Assembly (NCBI RefSeq): GCF_002846555.1 | Contig: NZ_PJMS01000001.1 | Span: forward strand, 806,001 to 870,000 | DNA from: Aquimarina sp. MAR_2010_214 | GTDB taxonomy: Bacteria; Bacteroidota; Bacteroidia; Flavobacteriales; Flavobacteriaceae | Direction of reading: 5' to 3' | DNA: 64,000 bases | Shown: piece after piece, positions 35,186 to 43,249 of the stretch | How the letters are laid out: every line of letters starts with the position of its first letter | Position numbering within the stretch: the stretch's first letter is position 1 | The notes under the pieces: generated by a model | Database searches by the model: none | What the model saw: the letters and a program-made list of their open reading frames with translations, nothing else | What the model was told of the DNA's origin: nothing | Made by a program: the position numbers and the translations under genes

Positions 35186-36142
35186 ATGAAGAAGTATATT
35201 ATCATATTTAGCCTATTTGCAAGTTATTGTACTTTTGCTCAGGAGTTTTTTGCTCCTGTACAAAATCAATATATCGCAGATAACCCATACTTGATATCCT
35301 CGGCATATGCGGGTATTGGAGATTGTTGGCAGATTAGAGCTTCAGGTTTTGAGCAATGGGTAAGTATCGAGGATTCTCCAGGTACACAATCATTATCCAT
35401 AGATGGTAGAATATCTGATCGCTCAGGTGTTGGTGCTATTCTGTTTAATGATCAAAATGGATTTACAACTCAAAAAGGGATTCAGTTATCTTTTGCTCAC
35501 CATTTAACATTGAATGAATACAATAATCAATATTTATCTTTTGGGATTAGCTATAAGTTTACTCAATTTGGTATTGATACTTCAAAGTTTAATAATGGAG
35601 ATCCTGATAACCCATTTAATCCTGGTTTAGCAGATATAAGTGTAAATGATTCTAATTTTGATATTGGATTATTATATCGTATTGGCCGTTTCTTTTTGAG
35701 TGCTAATGCTGTGAATTTGTTACAGAAAGAGATTGATGACTTTAACCCCACAGAACCTTCACAGATACAGAACTATTATTTATATACCGGATATACATTT
35801 TATCATAGATTTAGTGATATCGAGGTAGAACCTTCTATGTTGTATCAAAACTTTGCTGGTGATGGTCGTTCTACAGCAGACTTGAACCTAAAAGTTCGCA
35901 AAATGCATCGAGAAGATTATTATTGGGTAGGAGTTAGTCTTCGATCTCTTGTGGATCAGGATTTTAAACCCCTTTCAGTATCTCCTATGTTAGGAATTAA
36001 AAAAGCCAATTTTTATGTTGCATATGGCTATCAGATTAATGTAAACGAAGTTTTACAACCCACCTCAGCAGCAGGATCACATATGATCACGCTAGGATTT
36101 GATTTTGGTTGTAGACAAAGTAAATGTGGCTGTACATATTAA
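35186..36142 (+). CDS. sprF: SprF, PorP/SprF-family T9SS outer-membrane protein
   Basis: 318 residues with a signal peptide (about 1-18, ending TFAQ). It then shows the typical PorP/SprF start: NQYIADNPYLISSAYAGIGDCWQIRASGFEQWVSI (landmark only in part), SLSIDGRIS, GVGAILFNDQNGFTTQKG and a beta-strand series to the C-terminus. PorP/SprF proteins are outer-membrane barrels needed for secretion or surface attachment of cognate type B proteins; in F. johnsoniae SprF is needed for SprB. Its place directly behind the sprB-like gene fits this. The last eleven residues (GCRQSKCGCTY) contain three cysteines, which is unusual for a barrel end. Two terminators follow. Confidence 0.92.
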   Translation: MKKYIIIFSLFASYCTFAQEFFAPVQNQYIADNPYLISSAYAGIGDCWQIRASGFEQWVSIEDSPGTQSLSIDGRISDRSGVGAILFNDQNGFTTQKGIQLSFAHHLTLNEYNNQYLSFGISYKFTQFGIDTSKFNNGDPDNPFNPGLADISVNDSNFDIGLLYRIGRFFLSANAVNLLQKEIDDFNPTEPSQIQNYYLYTGYTFYHRFSDIEVEPSMLYQNFAGDGRSTADLNLKVRKMHREDYYWVGVSLRSLVDQDFKPLSVSPMLGIKKANFYVAYGYQINVNEVLQPTSAAGSHMITLGFDFGCRQSKCGCTY

Positions 36143-36163
36143 TAAGATTTTAAAAGAAATTCT

Positions 36164-36192
36164 AAAAACCTGCTTTGTTTAAGCAGGTTTTT
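36164..36192 (+). terminator. First terminator after sprF
   Basis: Stem AAACCTGCTT/AAGCAGGTTT, extended by A-T pairs, with loop TGTTT and a run of T. It lies 22 bases past the sprF stop and ends the gliding operon. Confidence 0.9.
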
Positions 36193-36236
36193 TTTATCCA
36201 AATTATTTACTTCTGAAACCGGTAGTTTGTTTTGCA

Positions 36237-36277
36237 ATACAGATAAATAATTAACAATTATTTATCTGTATTTTTTT
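36237..36277 (+). terminator. Second, tandem terminator after sprF
   Basis: A perfect 16-bp stem (36237-36252 with 36256-36271, sequence ATACAGATAAATAATT) with a 3-nt loop AAC, followed by seven T. It lies 45 bases beyond the first terminator. The rest of the gap to 36463 is AT-rich with no other feature seen. Confidence 0.8.
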
Positions 36278-36463
36278 GATTTTTTAATTTCTTTAACAAG
36301 TTTCAACATGTTGATTTTCAATATGTAAAACCCCTGAAAACCGTGATTTTTATTTAAATACTTCATTGTATTTTTAATAGATACGAATGAGCTTCAACAC
36401 TATAGTATTATACTAATATTTGTGTGACTTATTTAAATACTTATAACTCTTAAAACCTAAAAC

Positions 36464-38815
36464 ATGAAAAAATTATTATGTAGTATTGCTATTCTTTCTA
36501 GCTCTATTTTAATTGCACAAGTACCTTTTAATCCAGTATCTAATAGTACTATGACAATAAAAGGCGAGCTAAAAACAATAGGAAATAGCATTGTCGGATT
36601 AAACGAAACATTAAATGGAGTTACATATACACCAAACGAAAACTACAACGGTCCTAGATCAAATAATCAAAGGACTTTTGGATATATTGATATAGATAAT
36701 GACTCAAGTACTTTTAGTTCTAGCAGTGCAAATCTAAATCTATCTTCTGGTTGTGAAAGAATTGCTTATGCAGGATTATATTGGGCAGCCTCATATTTTG
36801 TAGATAGAGAAGGTCCCAATGGAAATTTTATAAAATACTTCGATTTACCTTTGCCAGATAGTAGACCAGACTTTAGAACATTAAAATTTAAACCACCAGG
36901 AGAAACTTATATTACTATTACACCAGCTCAGACCCAAGTGATTTATAATGGATACCGTAATACTCCTACCAATACAGAAAATAGAGCAAAATCAGATATA
37001 CCGTATGTATGTTATGCCGATGTTACCGAAATAGTTAAAGGGTTATCTACACCTGATGGAACTTATACGGTTGCGGATATGAGGGCATCAACTGGTTTTT
37101 CTGGATATAATTCGAATGGTATATCTGGTGGGTGGATATTAGTAGTTGCTTATGAAGACCCGATGTCATCTACCAAGCATATAAGTACAGAACAAGGCTA
37201 TATTGATATCGCTCCTGGTGATGCACCACAAACTTTTACATATTCGGGTTTTCAAACATCTCCTGCTCCAGAACCAGTTAATGCAAGATATGCCATTGCT
37301 ACTTTAGGAGGAGATAGGCCATATAGTGGAGATATATTTCAAGTTGAAAAGCCTGATGGAACATTACAAGACGTTTTCACAACCCCTGCTAATCCGGTCG
37401 GGAATTTTTTTGATAGTTCGATCTCTGTAAATGGCTCCTATGTAACAAGTAGAAACCCAGCCTCGCAAAATACTTTAGGGTTTGATGCTGATATCTTTGA
37501 TATCTCTAACCCATCTAATACGGTTATTGGTAATGATCAAAATTTTGTAAGGTTTGTAACAACTTCTAGTGGAGATGCATATAGTGTTTTTTTTAGCTCA
37601 TTTCAGGTAGAAGTGATAGAACCTCAACTTATGATTACCGAGCGTGTATTAGATGTTAATGGAACCAACATTACAGGAGATCAAGTAAATTTTGGTGATC
37701 AATTATTCTATGAGTTTACTATAGAAAATCAAGGCAATGAAGATATTATAAATGCTAGTATTCGAAACATATTACCTGCCAATGTAGATTTTATACAAGG
37801 AACTATTATTACAAGTGAGCCTAATATAATTGCTACCTATAATGAGATCGATCGAGAGATTATGATTGCAATTGATGATGACCTATTGATGAAAAATAAA
37901 GAAATTTATACAGCTCGTTTTGCTGTAAGTGTAGTAGCTAATTGTACCGATTTAAGAGACGCATGCTCTAATGAAATTATAAATTCTGCTGTTTATACAT
38001 ATTCTGGATTAGCTTCTGGAATCACAAAAACAGGAGAGGTTTTAGGAAAAGATGCATGTGGATTCGAGAGTATCAATACATCCAATACTTTGATAAATAA
38101 TAATATATGTTCTCAGGTACAATCAGTATCTATCTGCCCGGGATCTTCCTTAACACTTATAACCGATGGTGGATTTTCAAACTATAAATGGGTTGATCTT
38201 AGTAACCCAGAAACGATTGTTGGAACTGGCCAAAGTTTAGATGTTAGTAAAGCAGGTACATATAGTGTTTATAAATCTGATAATTTAGATTGCAGAGAAT
38301 CGAAAGAGATTTTTGAAGTCACTAGCTATGATGCAATGGTAATCAATCAGATAATTAGTCAAGAAGATAAGAGTGTTGAGATTAGTATTACCGGAGGAAC
38401 AGCTCCTTATATCTATGAGTTATTGGATACTTCTACTTCTATAGTTATAATACCTGCTCAAGCCAGTAATACATTTATTTTGGATATAACAGGAAATTAC
38501 ACAGTGCATGTACAAGATGCAAACGGTTGCAAGGCGATACACTCTTTTGTTTTTGTAGAAAAAATAGAAGATGAAGAAAACAATAAGATTGTTAATAATG
38601 CCGAAGAATTTAAAATATATCCTAATCCATCAAGTGATATTATAAATGTAAATACAAAGGTTACTAGTATAAAAATTTATGATAGAATGGGTAAACTCTT
38701 AATAGAAACTACAGAAAACACATACAATATTGCTAATCTTCGTGATGGTATTTATTTTGTTAAGATCTTAACAAAAGACAAGAAGGAAATTATCACTAAA
38801 ATAGTAAAGAAATAG
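36464..38815 (+). CDS. Mini-SprB: SprB N-terminal domain paralogue with T9SS type A sorting domain
   Basis: 783 residues. After a signal peptide (about 1-19) it repeats the N-terminal region of the SprB-like adhesin: GNSIVGLNETLNGVTYTPNENYNG, YIDIDNDSSTFSSSSAN, YAGLYWAASYF, DIPYVCYADVTE and SGGWILVVAYEDP (about 25-390). A DUF11-like domain follows (about 400-540, NFGDQLFYEFTIENQGNEDI). Then come one Ig-like segment, a single SprB-like repeat (ISITGGTAPYIYEL...VQDANGC, about 630-690) and a type A sorting domain (about 712-783, FKIYPNPSSDIINV...IYDRMGKLL...LRDGIYFVKI). Type A domains do not need a SprF partner. It is transcribed separately after two terminators. It may be an accessory or competing surface adhesin; no catalytic motif is seen. 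Confidence 0.85.
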   Translation: MKKLLCSIAILSSSILIAQVPFNPVSNSTMTIKGELKTIGNSIVGLNETLNGVTYTPNENYNGPRSNNQRTFGYIDIDNDSSTFSSSSANLNLSSGCERIAYAGLYWAASYFVDREGPNGNFIKYFDLPLPDSRPDFRTLKFKPPGETYITITPAQTQVIYNGYRNTPTNTENRAKSDIPYVCYADVTEIVKGLSTPDGTYTVADMRASTGFSGYNSNGISGGWILVVAYEDPMSSTKHISTEQGYIDIAPGDAPQTFTYSGFQTSPAPEPVNARYAIATLGGDRPYSGDIFQVEKPDGTLQDVFTTPANPVGNFFDSSISVNGSYVTSRNPASQNTLGFDADIFDISNPSNTVIGNDQNFVRFVTTSSGDAYSVFFSSFQVEVIEPQLMITERVLDVNGTNITGDQVNFGDQLFYEFTIENQGNEDIINASIRNILPANVDFIQGTIITSEPNIIATYNEIDREIMIAIDDDLLMKNKEIYTARFAVSVVANCTDLRDACSNEIINSAVYTYSGLASGITKTGEVLGKDACGFESINTSNTLINNNICSQVQSVSICPGSSLTLITDGGFSNYKWVDLSNPETIVGTGQSLDVSKAGTYSVYKSDNLDCRESKEIFEVTSYDAMVINQIISQEDKSVEISITGGTAPYIYELLDTSTSIVIIPAQASNTFILDITGNYTVHVQDANGCKAIHSFVFVEKIEDEENNKIVNNAEEFKIYPNPSSDIINVNTKVTSIKIYDRMGKLLIETTENTYNIANLRDGIYFVKILTKDKKEIITKIVKK

Positions 38816-38840
38816 TATTCCCCAATATTTATTTCTTTAA

Positions 38841-38952
38841 CCCGCCTTATGTAATAGAAAATCTATTCTGTTTTTAAGAAGAGGTGAAATATTACTCTAC
38901 ACTAGGTTGGTATTACTGTTTTATTCTAAAAAAGTTTATTACATAAGGCGGG
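38841..38952. repeat. 112-bp element bounded by 16-bp inverted repeats
   Basis: CCCGCCTTATGTAATA at 38841-38856 is exactly repeated in inverse at 38937-38952, with 80 bases between. No open frame fits inside. No target-site duplication is seen outside the arms. It begins 25 bases after the mini-SprB stop codon. Confidence 0.7.
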
Positions 38953-38956
38953 CGAC

Positions 38957-38984
38957 TAGAAGAGCACTAATTAGTGCTCTTCTA
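38957..38984. terminator. Bidirectional terminator-like palindrome
   Basis: A 28-bp perfect palindrome built on AGAAGAGCACTAA, between the convergent genes ending at 38815 and 38999. It has no long T run on either side, so strength is uncertain. Confidence 0.6.
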
Positions 38985-38998
38985 TATTATAAAGCATT

Positions 38999-39397
38999 TT
39001 ATAAAGAAACTACATATAATCCAAAGATGGACACTATAAAGTAACAGGTGATTGTTAAGGCCCCTTGATAATCTTTTGCTACTCTTTGTCCAAAAAGCAA
39101 CATTAAAAGCGTTACACAGGCTAAAAACATAGCTAAAACAGCATAGTATGTAGTATTATTGTCAATAAGATAATACATACCAATAACACAGCATATTGCC
39201 GTTATCATTTCAATAATTAGAATAATTGTTAAAAGAAGAGGAACCATATTGCCCATAAAAGTAGACGCAAAATGCTCTTTTAACCAACCAAGATTTCCTT
39301 TCCAATCGATTAGTTTATCAACTCCAGATTGCAAAAAAGTAATGAGAAGAAATAGTAAGATGGTTATTGCAACAATATTGTTTAAAAAATTATCCAT
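38999..39397 (-). CDS. DoxX-like small membrane protein
   Basis: 132 residues with four predicted membrane helices. The first helix and the following ITFLQSGVDKLIDWKGNLGWLKEHFA region (landmark in part) match the DoxX family pattern of a small four-helix membrane protein with a conserved K-x-x-D/N-W and LxxHF segment. DoxX-type proteins have been linked to quinone-dependent oxidation and to redox protection, but most are uncharacterised. It is transcribed alone on the minus strand, with a TATATTTG box about 20 bases upstream. The family call is moderate; no function is assigned. Confidence 0.75.
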   Translation of the reverse strand: MDNFLNNIVAITILLFLLITFLQSGVDKLIDWKGNLGWLKEHFASTFMGNMVPLLLTIILIIEMITAICCVIGMYYLIDNNTTYYAVLAMFLACVTLLMLLFGQRVAKDYQGALTITCYFIVSIFGLYVVSL

Positions 39398-39417
39398 ATG
39401 ATATTAGTTTAGGATAT

Positions 39418-39425
39418 CAAATATA
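39418..39425 (-). promoter_or_regulatory. Bacteroidota -7 box for the DoxX-like gene
   Basis: TATATTTG on the minus strand, 20 bases upstream of the ATG at 39397. No -33 TTG at standard spacing. Confidence 0.4.
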
Positions 39426-39500
39426 GAATAAGATTTGAGACTAAAAAATGCTGATTTTTAATTTACTATCCTTAAGCATCATAAGGTGGTAACTTATACG

Positions 39501-40655
39501 CTATTCACTTTTTTTATGTAGTAATCTGGTAAGTTTTATAGAAAGATCTGTGAGAATGATTTTTGCATTTCCATTTCGTTCTATATGATAAGCAGCATCC
39601 TGAAGTTCATTACAGATATCCATGATATTAGCACCATGCACAAAAGGAGCGAAGTTTTTTAATTTAAAACCACTTGTGTTTGGTTCTAGAAAGACTAAAT
39701 CTTCTGCACCATAATTAAGTAACATTGCTTGTCTGAAAAAATCGAGGCAATATTTTAGGAACTTTTTTTGCGTTTCTCTTCCTGTACCTGCAATAGACTC
39801 ACTCCAGGTGATTAAGTCGTTTACAGCAGACTTGTTTCCCTTGGCTTTAAATGCAGTACGAACCCATTGTATAAACCACTCTTCAAATTGATCATCACCA
39901 CCATCATGATGCAATAGGTGCAGAGCTTTACTATAATCACCATTAGCTTGGTGTGCTACTTTTAAGGCATCACTATCAGAAATGTTTTCTTTTTTCTGAA
40001 GTGCTTCTTTTATTACCTGTTCTCCCAAAGGAGGAAAATGTAATACTTGGCATCTGGATCTAATCGTTTGTATAAGCTGTTCCTCATCTTCTGTGATAAG
40101 TATAAATATTGTTTTTGCAGGAGGCTCTTCTATTAATTTGAGAAGTTTATTAGAAGCTGCAATATTCATTTTATCAGCCATCCAGATCAACATTATTTTA
40201 TAACCTCCTTCATAGCTTTTCAGCGAAAGTTTTTTTACGATCTCAAGCGCCTCATCTACTCCGATCTGACCTTGTTTTTTTTCGATTCCGAGAGAAAGGT
40301 ACCAGTCAAAAATACTCCCGTATGGATTTTCATTTACAAAACTTCTCCACTCTTCTGCAAATTGATCAGATGTGGGGTGTTTTTTCACCTTATCGTTTAC
40401 AGCAACAGGATATACAAAATGTAAATCAGGGTGAGACAGATGATCAAACTTTACATTGCAAGCCTCAATACCACCTACATTTTCACCATTTTGATTTTGG
40501 CACAAGACATACTGTGCATAAGCAATAGCCATGGGCAATGTTCCACTACCATTAGGACCGACAAAAAGTTGTGCGTGAGGTATTCTTTGACGATTAGCAC
40601 TGGTGGTCAAATAGTTTTTGATATGTTTTAAGCCTAGTATTTCTGAGAAAAGCAT
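39501..40655 (-). CDS. holB: DNA polymerase III subunit delta-prime
   Basis: 384 residues from the ATG at 40655; an in-frame TTG two codons earlier is less likely. The clamp-loader subunit helps place the beta clamp on DNA. It shows the AAA+ layout: PHAQLFVGPNGSGTLPMA (P-loop region, about 27-44), a mid-region with KIMLIWMADKMNIAASNKLLKLIEEPP (landmark in part, about 160-185) and the sensor/SRC motif IRSRCQVLHFPPL near 208. The P-loop is degenerate (GSGT-L instead of GKT), as in delta-prime, which does not hydrolyse ATP. The usual zinc-binding cysteines of the long bacterial form are largely missing. A promoter box abuts the start codon. Confidence 0.88.
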   Translation of the reverse strand: MLFSEILGLKHIKNYLTTSANRQRIPHAQLFVGPNGSGTLPMAIAYAQYVLCQNQNGENVGGIEACNVKFDHLSHPDLHFVYPVAVNDKVKKHPTSDQFAEEWRSFVNENPYGSIFDWYLSLGIEKKQGQIGVDEALEIVKKLSLKSYEGGYKIMLIWMADKMNIAASNKLLKLIEEPPAKTIFILITEDEEQLIQTIRSRCQVLHFPPLGEQVIKEALQKKENISDSDALKVAHQANGDYSKALHLLHHDGGDDQFEEWFIQWVRTAFKAKGNKSAVNDLITWSESIAGTGRETQKKFLKYCLDFFRQAMLLNYGAEDLVFLEPNTSGFKLKNFAPFVHGANIMDICNELQDAAYHIERNGNAKIILTDLSIKLTRLLHKKSE

Positions 40656-40658
40656 TGG

Positions 40659-40666
40659 CAAATATA
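40659..40666 (-). promoter_or_regulatory. -7 box abutting the holB start codon
   Basis: TATATTTGCC lies immediately before the ATG at 40655 on the minus strand. TTG occurs 22 bases upstream of it. If it is used, transcription would start at or within a few bases of the start codon, giving a leaderless mRNA. Confidence 0.4.
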
Positions 40667-40723
40667 GTGAACTCTATGTATAGTTAAACAAGAAAACATA
40701 GGTGTATCAATATCGACATAAAA

Positions 40724-40749
40724 AAGAGGTTGACATTAGCCAACCTCTT
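40724..40749 (-). terminator. Terminator of the metallopeptidase gene
   Basis: Stem AAGAGGTTG/CAACCTCTT with an 8-nt loop. On the minus strand it is followed by a run of T. It lies 22 bases past the stop at 40771. Confidence 0.85.
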
Positions 40750-40770
40750 CTGTACTATAATTTGTTTTTG

Positions 40771-41574
40771 TTATTTGCAGATCTTATTTGCTTGATTGGA
40801 ATATAAGCGTTTTGTAGCTTTTTTGTCGTTTTCAGTTAACCCACTCAATCCAACGATGTCATTGGTATAGGTGCGCATGATTGATTTTTTATCAAACTTT
40901 GGGGTTCCTGGAACGAGAATTGCTGTCGAAGAAGGCTCTTTTATATGTGCAAAACCTATATTATGTCCGATCTCATGAGTAATAACATTTACCCATTGTT
41001 TCTGCGTTAATTTTTTCCCATTATTTATTGAAGAATGTTTTGCATCTAATTTTAACTTAATAAGATCTCCTGCTTTACCATTTTTTGGAAATGTCCCTTG
41101 CCCATAAGTAACAGAATTATTTCTTGGCTTTAACTCATTTTTGTCTGCAAGACGAATATTGATGTCAGGGTCTTTCTTAACCACTTTAAGTTTTAAAAAA
41201 CTTCCATTTACACTATTCCATCTTTTAACGGCTGCATCAAAAGCTTTACCCGCCACATTATCACCTAAACTGTTTTTAATTTTTATGTTTTTAGAGTTTT
41301 TGCAACTAATTAATCTAAAATATTTCTGTTTTGAAATATTTGGATTCGTTAGTTCTTTATTAGAAATATAAATATCTCCTTCGACTATAACACCATCCCC
41401 GTCCTTAAACACTGGAATAATTTCTGTATTGAACCCCATATTCTTTAGTTTGCCAAGTGTTTCTTCAGAAACTTCTTTTTGTTGTACTTCCTGATTTTCT
41501 TCCACGGTGTCACTTTCACAAGCTGAAATGGCTATTACTGTAAGCCACAAAATCAATAATTTTGAGTTTTTCAT
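40771..41574 (-). CDS. HEIGH-type (M57-like) metallopeptidase lipoprotein
   Basis: 267 residues. The N-terminus ends in a lipobox (AISAC, Cys19) followed by acidic ESDTVEENQE, similar to signals that send flavobacterial lipoproteins to the cell surface. The catalytic zinc motif HEIGHNIGFAH (about residue 193) is the metzincin-type HExxHxxGxxH. Downstream, SIMRTYTN supplies the Met-turn-like region, and the spacing fits the 'dual-action HEIGH' peptidase M57 group. Upstream, the AVKRWNSV and VTYGQGTFP segments are usual in metzincins. It is probably a surface or periplasmic protease of unknown substrate. Single gene, terminator at 40724-40749. Confidence 0.85.
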   Translation of the reverse strand: MKNSKLLILWLTVIAISACESDTVEENQEVQQKEVSEETLGKLKNMGFNTEIIPVFKDGDGVIVEGDIYISNKELTNPNISKQKYFRLISCKNSKNIKIKNSLGDNVAGKAFDAAVKRWNSVNGSFLKLKVVKKDPDINIRLADKNELKPRNNSVTYGQGTFPKNGKAGDLIKLKLDAKHSSINNGKKLTQKQWVNVITHEIGHNIGFAHIKEPSSTAILVPGTPKFDKKSIMRTYTNDIVGLSGLTENDKKATKRLYSNQANKICK

Positions 41575-41850
41575 GTTTAATATATTTAAATTAGTTAATA
41601 CACTATCACAACAGTTTAATTTTGAGACACCCTATTCATTTATTTGTTTTTGTGAACAGATTAACTTTTAATGTTTAATAATCATACATATAACACTGAT
41701 TTGCTGTTAATTCTTTACAAAAAACACTTTTTTTATAAAGAATTGATAAAAGTGAAAATTTACATCGTTTTCGCACGAATTTTTCTACAGATTTCTAATG
41801 TTTTTAACGGAATAGAATTATTTTCGTTTGCCTAATACCAATCCAGTAAG

Positions 41851-43041
41851 ATGAAGACAATTGACGATTTTAATTTTGAAGATAAAAAAGCACTAATTCG
41901 AGTAGATTTCAATGTTCCTTTAAATGAAAACTTTGAAGTAACAGATGACACTAGAATTCAAGCAGCAAAACCCACAATAATTAAAGTTTTGGAAGATGGA
42001 GGAAGTGCGATCCTAATGTCTCATTTGGGTAGACCAAAAGGTGTTCAGGATGAATTTTCATTAAGACATATCGTAGATAAAGTTGCAGATGTTCTTGGAG
42101 TACAAGTCAAATATGTAGCTAATTGTGTTGGTCAAGAAGCAGAAGATGCTGTTGCCGCATTAAACTCTGGTGAAGTTTTGTTATTAGAAAATTTAAGATT
42201 TCACCCCAATGAAACAAGTGGAGATGTTGTTTTTGCAGAACAATTATCAAAACTGGGTGACATTTATATAAATGATGCGTTTGGTACAGCACACAGAGCA
42301 CATGCTTCTACTACTATTGTGGCACAATTTTTTGCTGAACGCAAGTGCTTTGGTAGCTTATTGGCAAAAGAAATAGAAAGTATTGATAAAGTATTAAGAA
42401 GCGGAGAGAAGCCTGTTACCGCAGTTCTGGGTGGATCAAAAGTATCTTCTAAAATTACAATAATCGAGAATATTCTGGATAAAATAGATCACTTGATTAT
42501 TGGAGGAGGAATGACCTATACGTTTATTAAAGCCCTGGGAGGTCAAATAGGGAATTCTATTTGTGAAGATGATAAACAAGAGCTAGCGTTAGAGATTTTA
42601 AGAAAAGCTAAAGAAAAAGGAGTAGAAATTCACCTTCCTGTGGATGTGTTGGGCGCAGATGCATTTGATAATAATGCAAATACTAAGGTCGTTGCTGTTA
42701 ATGCCATTCCTGATGGCTGGCAAGGACTTGATGTTGGACCCGAAACAATGAAAATTTTTCATGAAGTAATTTTGAAATCAAAAACCATATTATGGAATGG
42801 ACCATTGGGGGTTTTTGAGATGGAAAATTTTGCTAATGGAACGATAGCATTAGGACACTCTATAGCAGAAGCTACTGAAAATGGAGCATTCTCTCTTGTA
42901 GGAGGAGGAGATTCTGTAGCGGCAGTAAAACAATTTGGTTTTGGAACCAAGGTAAGCTATGTTTCTACAGGAGGAGGAGCTATGCTAGAAAGCTTAGAAG
43001 GTAAAACACTACCAGGAATTGCTGCAATAGCAAATGAATAA
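41851..43041 (+). CDS. pgk: Phosphoglycerate kinase
   Basis: 396 residues, standard for bacterial PGK. It transfers phosphate between 1,3-bisphosphoglycerate and ADP in glycolysis, or the reverse in gluconeogenesis. Motifs: [10 protein letters not shown] near residue 17 (family signature), the MSHLGRPKG loop near 55, [10 protein letters not shown] near 111, [14 protein letters not shown] near 140, and the C-terminal nucleotide-binding [14 protein letters not shown] (about 313) and [11 protein letters not shown] (about 350). The start follows a TTCGTTTG box (one mismatch to TAnnTTTG) at 41823-41830. A terminator follows at 43083. The 276-base gap upstream holds nothing else that I recognise. 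Confidence 0.97.
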   Translation: MKTIDDFNFEDKKALIRVDFNVPLNENFEVTDDTRIQAAKPTIIKVLEDGGSAILMSHLGRPKGVQDEFSLRHIVDKVADVLGVQVKYVANCVGQEAEDAVAALNSGEVLLLENLRFHPNETSGDVVFAEQLSKLGDIYINDAFGTAHRAHASTTIVAQFFAERKCFGSLLAKEIESIDKVLRSGEKPVTAVLGGSKVSSKITIIENILDKIDHLIIGGGMTYTFIKALGGQIGNSICEDDKQELALEILRKAKEKGVEIHLPVDVLGADAFDNNANTKVVAVNAIPDGWQGLDVGPETMKIFHEVILKSKTILWNGPLGVFEMENFANGTIALGHSIAEATENGAFSLVGGGDSVAAVKQFGFGTKVSYVSTGGGAMLESLEGKTLPGIAAIANE

Positions 43042-43082
43042 GATCTAGTTTTGTAAGAAAACACTTATTTTTTGTAAAAATT

Positions 43083-43116
43083 ATGAAAAAACGGTTGTTT
43101 TAACCGTTTTTTTCAT
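43083..43116 (+). terminator. Intrinsic terminator after pgk
   Basis: Stem AAAAAACGGTT/AACCGTTTTTT with loop GTTTT and a T run on the plus strand. It lies 42 bases past the pgk stop. Confidence 0.85.
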
Positions 43117-43249
43117 GTTTTTAACGCTTTGATTTTTTGCAGTTTAGAAAAAAAAGTGCGATTTTCGTTGCGGTATTGTTGATAACATGTTAAAAACGAT
43201 ACAAATAGCCCCAAATTTCCGTTAAACTAAAAGTAAATGCATTTATAAA

